Shown in pieces: positions 44,714 to 51,702 of a stretch of DNA of 64,000 bases. The position numbers were made by a program, and so were the translations under genes. The stretch is from G963717155 sp963717155. GTDB lineage: Bacteria > Actinomycetota > Thermoleophilia > Gaiellales > JALYLC01. Below the pieces are notes generated by a model. That model worked only from the letters and a program-made list of their open reading frames with translations, did no database searches and had not been told where the DNA came from. The stretch covers positions 1,674,001-1,738,000 of the forward strand of contig OY970326.1 in assembly GCA_963717155.1 (NCBI GenBank), written 5' to 3'. Each line of letters begins with the position of its first letter. Positions within the stretch are counted from its first letter, which is position 1.

Positions 44714-44826
44714 GTCATCCTCCGGCGGCGTTCACACCGCCGGGCCGGGATTGGCACCGAGACGCAGATCGCGTGGGTTGCCGAGGTTTCGCAGGGCCGG
44801 TTCCCTCCACCTCTCTTGATGAGCCA
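44714..44826 (-). promoter_or_regulatory. SAM-I (S-box) riboswitch upstream of metF
   Basis: On the minus strand the leader reads CTCATCAAGAGAGGTGGAGG, then CCGGCCCTGCGAAACCTCGG, CAACCC, CGGTGCCAATCCCGGCC and closes with GGAGGATGACC. The core AGAGAGGTGGAGGG / GAAACC / GGCAACC / GGTGCCAAT is the textbook S-box, and GGCTCATC pairs with GGATGACC as P1. High SAM should shut off metF. The P4-like GGCGGTGTGAACGCCGCC hairpin is also present. The short distance to the start favours control of translation or an early terminator. Confidence 0.95.
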
Positions 44827-44896
44827 CCCCGCACTGCGGAGGCGGATCTTTCGTTCACTACAAGGTAGCACCGGCGTGCGACGCCGACGGTCGACC

Positions 44897-45949
44897 CTAG
44901 TAGCGGCGGCGTCCGTTCCGCGAGCTGGCCTTGTGCGACCGGTGGATCGCCTCGAACTCCTCGAGCGAACGGCCGGACCCGACAGCGACGCACGTCAGCG
45001 GCGACTCGGCCAGGTGGACCGGCATCTCGGTCTCGTGTCGGATGCGCTCGTCGAGCTTGTGCAGGAGCGCCCCGCCGCCGGCGAGGACGATTCCGCGGTC
45101 CATGATGTCGGAGGCGAGCTCGGGCGGCGTCTTGTCGAGCGTCGACTTGATCGCGTCGACGATCTGCTGCATCGGCTCGTCGAGTGCGAGGCGCACCTCC
45201 TGCGAGCTCAGGACGACCGTCTTCGGGAGCCCGGTCACCAGGTCGCGGCCGCGGATCTCGGCCTGCAGCTCCTCCTTCATGGGAGCCGCCGAGCCGATCT
45301 CGAGCTTGACCTCCTCCGAGGTCTGCATGCCGATCAGCAGCTTGTACTCGCGCTTGACGTAGTTCACGATCGCCTCGTCGAGCTCGTCGCCGCCGACGCG
45401 GATCGACTGCGAGACGACGATGCCGCCGAGCGAGATGACCGCGACCTCCGTCGTCCCGCCACCGATGTCGACGATCATGTTGCCGGTCGGCTCCGAGACG
45501 GGCAGACCCGCACCGATCGCGGCAGCCATCGGCTCCTCGATCAGGTACGCCTGCCGCGCGCCTGCCGAGAGCGTGGCCTCCTCGACCGCGCGCTTCTCGA
45601 CGCCGGTCACGCCACTCGGAACGCAGACGACGACGCGCGGGTGCGCCCAGCGATTCTGGTGCACCTTCTGGATGAAGTGGCGCAGCATCTGCTCGGTCAC
45701 GTCGAAGTCGGCGATCACGCCGTCCTTGAGCGGGCGGATCGCGGAGATCGTGCCGGGCGTGCGTCCGAGCATGCGCTTCGCCTCGACGCCGACGGCGTGC
45801 ACCTCACCCGTGCGCTGGTCGATCGCCACGACCGAGGGCTCCGAGAGCACGATTCCGCGCCCTCGCACGTACACGAGCGTGTTGGCCGTGCCAAGGTCGA
45901 CGGCCATGTCTCGGCCGCCGAATCCGCGGAAGTGGTCGAAAAGGCCCAA
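44897..45949 (-). CDS. mreB: Rod-shape protein MreB
   Basis: 350 residues. Actin-fold phosphate loops MAVDLGTANTLVYVRGRGIV and NMIVDIGGGTTEVAVISLGG, and the adenosine motif GIVLAGGGALLHKLDERI, are intact. RTPGTISAIRPLKDGVIADF is the MreB signature. The N-terminal amphipathic MGLFDHFRGFGG suits membrane binding. MreB filaments guide lateral wall synthesis in rod-shaped cells. mreC and mreD, which usually follow, are not here: metF comes next. The upstream neighbour is maf, a common partner. Confidence 0.97.
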   Translation of the reverse strand: MGLFDHFRGFGGRDMAVDLGTANTLVYVRGRGIVLSEPSVVAIDQRTGEVHAVGVEAKRMLGRTPGTISAIRPLKDGVIADFDVTEQMLRHFIQKVHQNRWAHPRVVVCVPSGVTGVEKRAVEEATLSAGARQAYLIEEPMAAAIGAGLPVSEPTGNMIVDIGGGTTEVAVISLGGIVVSQSIRVGGDELDEAIVNYVKREYKLLIGMQTSEEVKLEIGSAAPMKEELQAEIRGRDLVTGLPKTVVLSSQEVRLALDEPMQQIVDAIKSTLDKTPPELASDIMDRGIVLAGGGALLHKLDERIRHETEMPVHLAESPLTCVAVGSGRSLEEFEAIHRSHKASSRNGRRRY

Positions 45950-45969
45950 GGAGTTGGAGCCGCGCCGAG

Positions 45970-46566
45970 TTAGGGCCTTGGCGCGGGCGAGAAGATGGTA
46001 TCAGCAGGGAAATTCTGGAGCAGCAGACGGACGAGCAGCGCGACCGGAAGGCCTACGACGTTCGCGTAGTCCCCTGCCACCGATTCGACGAGCGCCGCGC
46101 CCTTCCCCTGGATCGCGTAGCCCCCTGCCCGACCCTCCCACTCGCCGAGCTGGAGGTAGGCCTCGAGCTCGGCGGCTGCGAGCGGGCGGAACCGCACAAC
46201 AGTCGATGCGTGCCCCGTGATCTCGCGATCGTCGTGGCGCAGGGTGAGGCCGGACACGACGACGTGCTCACGTCCTGCGAGACGCTCGAGCATCTCCCGT
46301 GCGTGGCCTGAGTCCACGGGTTTGCCGAGCACGTCATCGTCGATCACGACCGCCGTGTCGACACCGAGGACCGCCCCGTCGTTCGGTTCCCGGTCGACCG
46401 ACCTGGCCTTGCCGCGCGCATGGGTCTCGACGAGCTCGATCGCCTCGAGCGGCAGCGCGCGCTCGTCGTAGTCGGGCTCGACGACGCGGTACGGCAGCGC
46501 GAGCTGCGTGAGGATCGCGCGGCGCTGTGGCGAGCGCGACGCCAGGACCAGCGGCAGTGCCGACAT
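45970..46566 (-). CDS. maf: Maf-type nucleoside triphosphate pyrophosphatase
   Basis: About 198 residues from ATG 46566 (GTG 46584 would add six codons). It has LVLASRSPQRRAILTQLALP (substrate loop), VLGVDTAVVIDDDVLGKP with the catalytic Asp, and GRAGGYAIQGKGAALVESV near the end, all Maf signatures. The family hydrolyses non-canonical or pyrimidine NTPs (dTTP/UTP) to monophosphates and is linked with septum control. It precedes mreB by 20 bases in the same direction, probably one operon. Confidence 0.93.
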   Translation of the reverse strand: MSALPLVLASRSPQRRAILTQLALPYRVVEPDYDERALPLEAIELVETHARGKARSVDREPNDGAVLGVDTAVVIDDDVLGKPVDSGHAREMLERLAGREHVVVSGLTLRHDDREITGHASTVVRFRPLAAAELEAYLQLGEWEGRAGGYAIQGKGAALVESVAGDYANVVGLPVALLVRLLLQNFPADTIFSPAPRP

Positions 46567-46619
46567 CTCCCCGCCGCCCTCCACGGCGACAGGATAGTGA
46601 TCCGGGCTACGGAGTCGAG

Positions 46620-46934
46620 AGAAGCTCTAGCAGGGATGAGCGCGCGCTGGCTGGGGTGTCTGGAGCGAGCAGGCGTGCCGGCCGGCTCGCAGGGCAGGCT
46701 GGTGGCCTGTTCAAGAGCCGGCCGACTCGCCTGCGAAGCCCCGGGGGCCGCTCACAGGACGGGTGCCGGATGGCAGCGCACTCCGCCGAGCGGGCACCGG
46801 GTCGCCGGAGGTCGGGTGTCCGTGCGCAATCGGGAGGGATGCCAGACACCGTGGGAATGCCAGTGCGCAGGGACACCCGACCGTAGGACGATCCAGGCGC
46901 TCCAGACACCGCGGGCATGCCTGTTAGAGCTTCT
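46620..46934. mobile_element. 315-bp element with 19-bp terminal inverted repeats (MITE-like or structured RNA)
   Basis: The ends AGAAGCTCTAGCAGGGATG (46620-46638) and CATGCCTGTTAGAGCTTCT (46916-46934) are inverted copies with 17 of 19 matches. Inside are a nested perfect 13-bp pair (GGTGTCTGGAGCG near 46,655 and CGCTCCAGACACC at 46898-46910) and a 19-bp pair with one mismatch (46810-46828 and 46864-46882, GGTCGGGTGTCC...GGGACACCCGACC). A near-direct repeat CCAGACACCGyGGGmATGCC also occurs. There is no convincing gene. It fills the gap from the stop codon of the PilZ gene to the region upstream of maf. No target duplication was seen, so a folded RNA or intergenic repeat family is an equal option. 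Confidence 0.55.
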
Positions 46935-47918
46935 TCAGCCCTGCGACCAGATGAGCCGGCGGAGGGCCGACGTCAGCGCACCAGGAGGGTGATCGAACGC
47001 GACTCCGACGTTGATGCCTGCCGATCCGGGTCGGCGGGTTGCGCGCACGACGCGGCCCTTGGTGTCGTTTCCGATCTGGCCCTCGGCTCCGAGCATCGTC
47101 AGCCGCAGGGTGTCGCCGACCGCGAGATCGGCGTCCACGGTGAAGGAGACGCCGCCCAGGCTGACGTCCTCGGTCTTGGCTCGAAGCTCGTTCCCGGGAC
47201 GCAGGGCGCGGCTCTTCTCCACCCGGACGCGCACACCCAGGACGAGCCGGTAGCGCGGCTCCGACCGGCGGTTCTTCTGCTCGGACGCCGCGCGGGCGGG
47301 CAGGAGGCGGAGCCGCCCGTCCTCGCCGGCTGTGGCCACCGACGACGAGAGCGAGTACCACTTCGGCCCGACCGACCACGCGATCTCGAGCAGCGTGCCC
47401 TCGGCGAGCGCCGATGGATGCGGCAGCCCGAGGACGATCGCGGAGTCATCGAGCGCGTGCACGCGGGAGTTCAGCACCCGGCCCGAGGCGAGGCGGAGCG
47501 CAACCTGTGAGCCGACGGGCGGGACGTCGCCCGCCTTGCGCAGCGGTCGAGAGGCCTCGGGCGCCGTCTTCGCCGCGGCCGGCGACGCGTCATCGGGCGC
47601 GGGCGCGTCGTCGACGACATCGACCGGAGCCTCCTCCTCGGGCGTCTCGGGAAGCGGCGAGAGACGCAGGAATCCGGCGTCCACGTGGCCGCCCACCTGC
47701 GAGGCGGCGACGGCCACGGGAAGCATGCGCCAGCGGCCGCCGTCGTGCCACGCGAGCTCGAGCTGTCGCCCGGGCTGCACGACGGGCGGGTGAGGAAGCC
47801 CGGTGACGAGTGCACCCTCGCGATCGATGCGACGGAGCTTCGTCGTCAGGACACGGCTCTCGGTCAGCCGCAGCGCAAGCGGCGACCCGGCCTCGGGTGC
47901 GACCTGTTGGGTTTCCAC
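46935..47918 (-). CDS. PilZ-domain protein with duplicated N-terminal beta domain
   Basis: 327 residues from ATG 47918. The C-terminal PilZ domain has the c-di-GMP contacts RRSEPRYR and EDVSLGGVSF (RxxxR and D/NxSxxG). The N-terminal 200 residues contain two related beta units, with LALRLTESRVLTTKLRRID and VALRLASGRVLNSRVHALDD as matching starts. Each continues with GLPHP and LEL/LEIAW, separated by an acidic Ala/Pro linker. This YcgR-N-like duplication is plausible. It likely senses cyclic di-GMP; which output it controls is unknown. Polysaccharide synthesis or motility are usual targets. Confidence 0.85.
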   Translation of the reverse strand: METQQVAPEAGSPLALRLTESRVLTTKLRRIDREGALVTGLPHPPVVQPGRQLELAWHDGGRWRMLPVAVAASQVGGHVDAGFLRLSPLPETPEEEAPVDVVDDAPAPDDASPAAAKTAPEASRPLRKAGDVPPVGSQVALRLASGRVLNSRVHALDDSAIVLGLPHPSALAEGTLLEIAWSVGPKWYSLSSSVATAGEDGRLRLLPARAASEQKNRRSEPRYRLVLGVRVRVEKSRALRPGNELRAKTEDVSLGGVSFTVDADLAVGDTLRLTMLGAEGQIGNDTKGRVVRATRRPGSAGINVGVAFDHPPGALTSALRRLIWSQG

Positions 47919-47962
47919 TCCGGTGCCTATCGGCGCACGCAGCGGACTGGTTGAGCGAAACG

Positions 47963-49267
47963 CTACCGCCGATCGAGCACCGAGCGGACCGCGACCTCGG
48001 TCGCCTCGATCAGCTCGCTGACGTGGTGCTCCTCGTGCGCGTACGAGACGTGGCTGCGCTTGAGGTTCAGCGGGAGCTCGAAGATGCCCGCGTCGAGCAG
48101 CGCGCGGCGGTACCCGACGAACAGGTCGACGTCGTTTCGCAGCAGGTCGTCGTACGAGGTGACCGGGCCTTCGAGGAAGTAGCTGACGAAGACGGAGCCG
48201 AAGCCCGACACGACGGCGGGGACGCCGAGGCGTGCGTACAGCGCAGCGAGCTCACTCCGGATCCGCTCGCCGAGCGCGAAGATGTGCTCGTGGACGGGCT
48301 CGTTCTCGAGCTTCGCGATCGTCGCGAGCGCCGCCGCGGCCCCGGCCGGATGCCCGTTGAACGTGCCGGCGAAGAAGACGGGGTTACCGGGCGTCGTGCT
48401 GAACTGATCGACGAGCGCCGCCCGACCACCGACAGCGCCGATCGGATAGCCGTTGGCCATCGCCTTGCCTACCGTGGTGAGATCCGGCGTGACGCCGACG
48501 ACGGACTGGTAGCCGCCGACCGCATGGCGGAAGCCGGTGATCACCTCGTCGAACACCAGCACGATCCCCTCGCGCGAGCACAGGTCGCGCAGGCCCTCGA
48601 GGAAGCCCGGCAGCGGAAGCACGGCTCCGATGTTGTGCGGTATCGGCTCGAGGATGATCGCCGCGATCTCGCCGGGATGCTCCTCGGCCGCCCGCGTCAC
48701 CGCGGCAAGGTCGTTGAACGGCAGCACGAGCGTCGCGTCGATGACCTCCGGCAGCACGCCCTTCGACAATGGATCCTTGTGCCCGACGCGGTCTGCGCGT
48801 GAGATGACGTTCATCGCCACCGAGTCGTGCCAGCCGTGGTAGCAGCCCTGGAACTTGACCACGAGCCGGCGTCCGGTCACGGCGCGCGCCAGACGCAGCG
48901 CGTGGAACGTCGCCTCGGAGCCGGTGCTCGTGAGCACGACGCGCTCGAACGAGGGCACGATCTCGACGAGCTTCTCCGCGAGCTCGACCTCGACCGGTGT
49001 GACGCCGACGCCCATCAGGTCGACTGTGCGCGCCATCTCGCCGTAGGCGCGATCGACGTCCGGATCGTTGTGGCCGAGCAGGGCCGGACCGAACGCCGCG
49101 TGGTAGTCGGTGTACTCGCGCCCGTCGGCATCCTCGAACACGCACCCGTGCGTGCGTGCGACGACGAGGTTCTCGAGGCCTGGCACCTGCCGCTGGCCGC
49201 TGTTGACACCGCCCGGGATGACGGCGCGGGCGCGGGCCGCGATGTCGCTCGCGACGGATTGCTTCAT
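47963..49267 (-). CDS. Glutamate-1-semialdehyde 2,1-aminomutase-like class III PLP enzyme
   Basis: 434 residues from ATG 49267 with AGGAGAG eight bases upstream. It reads VIPGGVNSGQRQVPGLE, VLTSTGSEATFHALRLARAV, KFQGCYHGWHDSVAMNV, VLVFDEVITGFRHAVGG and TTVGKAMANGYPIGAVGG with the PLP Lys. These match HemL and its paralogues, which isomerise glutamate-1-semialdehyde to 5-aminolevulinate or transaminate related omega-amino acids. No other haem genes are nearby, and GQRQVPG/KAMANGYPIGA differ from typical HemL wording, so a HemL-like aminotransferase is the safer name. Confidence 0.85.
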   Translation of the reverse strand: MKQSVASDIAARARAVIPGGVNSGQRQVPGLENLVVARTHGCVFEDADGREYTDYHAAFGPALLGHNDPDVDRAYGEMARTVDLMGVGVTPVEVELAEKLVEIVPSFERVVLTSTGSEATFHALRLARAVTGRRLVVKFQGCYHGWHDSVAMNVISRADRVGHKDPLSKGVLPEVIDATLVLPFNDLAAVTRAAEEHPGEIAAIILEPIPHNIGAVLPLPGFLEGLRDLCSREGIVLVFDEVITGFRHAVGGYQSVVGVTPDLTTVGKAMANGYPIGAVGGRAALVDQFSTTPGNPVFFAGTFNGHPAGAAAALATIAKLENEPVHEHIFALGERIRSELAALYARLGVPAVVSGFGSVFVSYFLEGPVTSYDDLLRNDVDLFVGYRRALLDAGIFELPLNLKRSHVSYAHEEHHVSELIEATEVAVRSVLDRR

Positions 49268-49288
49268 CGGGGGTGCTCTCCTATCGAC

Positions 49289-49310
49289 GACAGGCCTTCG
49301 GCGTCCTGTC
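49289..49310. terminator. Small hairpin between the HemL-like gene and ndk
   Basis: GACAGG (49289-49294) and CCTGTC (49305-49310) form a six-bp stem with a 10-base loop that can pair further (GCC/GGC). It lies in the 64-base gap and may terminate or process the transcript. Confidence 0.3.
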
Positions 49311-49331
49311 AACCTGACTTCTACACGGTCA

Positions 49332-49748
49332 TCAGAGCAGCGCCTCGCCGAAGAAGAGCGCGAGCTCGCGCTCGGCGCTCTCCGGCGAGTCGGACCCGTG
49401 CACGACGTTCTCCGCGAGCTCCAGCGCGAGATCGCCTCGGATCGTGCCCGGCGCCGAGTTCGTCGGATGCGTCTCGCCCATCATCGTGCGCACCGTCGAG
49501 ATCGCATCGTTGCCCTCGAGCGCGAGCGCGACGATCGGCCCGGACGTGATGAAGTCGACCAGCTCACCGAAGAACGGCCGCTCGCGATGCTCGGCGTAGT
49601 GGCTCTCGGCCGCCGAGCGCTCGAGCACGAGCAGGCGCAGCCCGCGAAGGCGGAACCCGCGCCGCTCGAAGCGGCCGAGGATCTCCGCGATGAGCCCGCG
49701 CGCGACCGCGTCGGGCTTGATCAGGACGAGCGTGGTCTCGGTAGGCAT
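49332..49748 (-). CDS. ndk: Nucleoside diphosphate kinase
   Basis: 138 residues, the usual size. It has TTLVLIKPDAVARGLIAEIL (Lys contacting ATP), YAEHRERPFFGELVDFI, SGPIVALALEGNDAI, TNSAPGTIRGDLA and NVVHGSDSPESAERE, in which His is the phosphorylated residue. It balances NTP pools by moving the gamma phosphate between nucleotides. ATG 49748 is the clear start. Confidence 0.97.
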   Translation of the reverse strand: MPTETTLVLIKPDAVARGLIAEILGRFERRGFRLRGLRLLVLERSAAESHYAEHRERPFFGELVDFITSGPIVALALEGNDAISTVRTMMGETHPTNSAPGTIRGDLALELAENVVHGSDSPESAERELALFFGEALL

Positions 49749-49781
49749 GGCGCCGAACGGTAGCGGCGAACCGCACCGGGA

Positions 49782-50309
49782 CTATCCGGTGAAGGGGATG
49801 TCCGTCGGAAGCTGCGGCAGCGCCTCGGTGGCGCCGCGCTGTACGGGCGTCTCGCAGTAGGGGCACACCTGCCACTGCTGCTCGAGCGGGCTGCGGCAGC
49901 GCCTGCACGACGACTTCAGGCGGTTCGTGCAGTGCGGGCAGACGAGGAAGCTCGCCTCGATCTGCTGGCGGCAGAACGGGCAGCGCGGGTCTGCGCCGAG
50001 CCGGCGCTCCATCGCCCGGATCTCGAGCTCGCGCTCGCGGACGTCCTCGATGTACTCCGGCGGGCGGAGGATCGCGTAGACGAGCGCACCGACGAACGGG
50101 AAGATCAGCGCCGTCACGACGGCGACCGCGACGAGTATCGGATCGGCGATGCGGCGCTTCGCATCCTTGTACGTCCAGAACACGAGCGCGAGCCACATCA
50201 CGATGACGAAGAACCCGCCGAGCTTGACGAGCGCGGCGAACGTGCTCGACGAGAAGAAGTGGCGAACCCCGTCGAACGGGTTGTTGGATGTCGTCGCGAG
50301 AAAGATCAC
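49782..50309 (-). CDS. Membrane protein with C-terminal zinc ribbons
   Basis: 175 residues from GTG 50309. Two membrane segments (VKLGGFFVIVMWLALVFWTY and PILVAVAVVTALIFPFVGAL) are followed by a charged helix. Zinc-ribbon CxxC pairs come next: CPFCRQQIEASFLVCPHC, SSCRRCRSPLEQQWQVCPYC. Double zinc ribbons of this kind occur in uncharacterised actinobacterial membrane proteins. It lies downstream of folC and a tiny membrane protein. Function unknown. Confidence 0.8.
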   Translation of the reverse strand: MIFLATTSNNPFDGVRHFFSSSTFAALVKLGGFFVIVMWLALVFWTYKDAKRRIADPILVAVAVVTALIFPFVGALVYAILRPPEYIEDVRERELEIRAMERRLGADPRCPFCRQQIEASFLVCPHCTNRLKSSCRRCRSPLEQQWQVCPYCETPVQRGATEALPQLPTDIPFTG

Positions 50310-50346
50310 GGAAGGATGCAGATTTGCGATACATGATCGACGATCC

Positions 50347-50457
50347 CTACAGAATCAGCTTGCCGATGACGTAGCCGGCCCCGAAGAACAACGCGATCGT
50401 CGACACGGTCATGAACAAGAGAAAGAGCGCACGCCTCCACAGCGGCTTGCCCATCAT
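50347..50457 (-). CDS. 36-residue single-span membrane peptide
   Basis: Starts at ATG 50457 (tandem ATG ATG), two bases after the folC stop. The peptide MMGKPLWRRALFLLFMTVST continues with IALFFGAGYVIGKLIL. It is one membrane span with a positive N-terminus and ends in Leu. The tight spacing suggests translation coupled to folC. It matches no family I recognise; the hydrophobic pattern and position are the only support. Confidence 0.55.
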   Translation of the reverse strand: MMGKPLWRRALFLLFMTVSTIALFFGAGYVIGKLIL

Positions 50458-50458
50458 G

Positions 50459-51702
50459 CTATCCGGACGCTTCCAACGCGGCCAGGCGCGCGAGCAGATA
50501 CAACGTTCCGCAGACGAGCAACGCCCCCTCCGGACCGGCCGCGACGCGTGCCGCCGCGTAGGCCTCGGACGCATCCTCGTGGACGTCTGCGGGCACCCCG
50601 GCGCCCCGTGCGAGCGCCGCCACGTCCTCGGGCGCCAGCGCCCCCAGGTGCCCGCTCGTCGTCGCGATCACGCGGTCCACGTGCGGGGCCAGCATGTCCA
50701 GGATGCCCGCGCCATCCTTGTCCGCCTGCAAGCGCGACGAGCGCAACGCGCGGGCGGAGGCCGTCGAGCGCGGCATCGAGCTCGGCGACGAGTGCGCGCA
50801 TCCCGTGCGGGTTGTGTGCGCCGTCCCGTAGCTCGAGCGGCGGGCCCGGGCGCAGCTCGAGACGGCCCGGCGGCGGCGCCTCGGCGACGGCCGTGCGCAC
50901 GCGCTCCAGGTCGAGCGCGGTCGGCGCGAGGAACGCGCGTGCACAGGCCAGCGCGAGCGCCGCGTTCGGGCGCTGGTAGCCCGCGGCGAGCAGGCCCTCG
51001 ACGGCCTCGAGATCGCCCCGTCCCACCCGGAGCACCTTGCGCGCTCCGCGCGCCTTCGCGTCCGCCGTCGCCGAGCCTCGCGAGCTCCTCAGAGAGCTCG
51101 CCCAGCACCACGATCGCTCCCGGTGAGACGACCGCGATCTTCTCCTTCAGGATCTGCTCGGGCGTGTCGCCGAGGACGGCCGTGTGGTCGAGGCCGACGT
51201 TCGTGAGGCCCACGACACGCGCGTCGAGGACGTTGGTGGCATCGAGGCGACCGCCGAGTCCCGCCTCGACGCAGATCGCATCCAGGCGTTCCTCGCCGAA
51301 CGCGAGGAACGCGATCGCGGTCAGCGCCTCGAACTGCGTCGGCCCCTCCCCCAGCTCGTCGGCGACGCCGTCGGCGGCGTCGAGCACCGCCGCGGCAAGG
51401 CGGTCGAAGCGTGCCGACGACAGCGGAACGCCGTCGAGCTGTACCCGCTCCTCGATGCGCAGGACGTGCGGCGACAGGTACGTCCCGACGCGCAGTCCCG
51501 AGGCTGCCAGGGCGGCGGCGCTCATGCGCGTGGTCGAGGACTTGCCGTTCGTGCCCACGATGTGCACCGCCGCGAGGCTCGCCTGCGGATCGCCGAGCGC
51601 GCGCATCAGTGCCTGCATCCGGGCAAGGTCGAGCCTGACCCCGAAGCGCTCGAGCGCGTCGAGCGCGACACGGGCGGCGGCGGCGCTACGCACCGAGGGC
51701 AT
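50459..51702 (-). CDS. folC: Folylpolyglutamate synthase / dihydrofolate synthase (two frameshifts)
   Basis: About 413 residues after removing extra bases near 51,068 and 50,728. A Mur-ligase fold: AAVHIVGTNGKSSTTRM (ATP loop), GTYLSPHVLRIEERVQLDG, VEAGLGGRLDATNVLDA, TNVGLDHTAVLGDTPEQIL and RDGAHNPHGMRALV. It adds glutamate to folates. ATG 51702 overlaps the end of valS by 17 bases; GTG 51693 is another possible start. valS-folC is a common pair. The two shifts in an essential gene point to sequence errors. Confidence 0.94.

Noticed and set aside
46607..46918. Open frames inside the 315-bp inverted-repeat element
   Set aside because: They cross the repeats, have no motif or ribosome-binding site and look random.
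47963..49267. Firm naming as hemL
   Set aside because: Motif wording deviates from standard HemL and no haem genes are nearby, so only a HemL-like name is supported.
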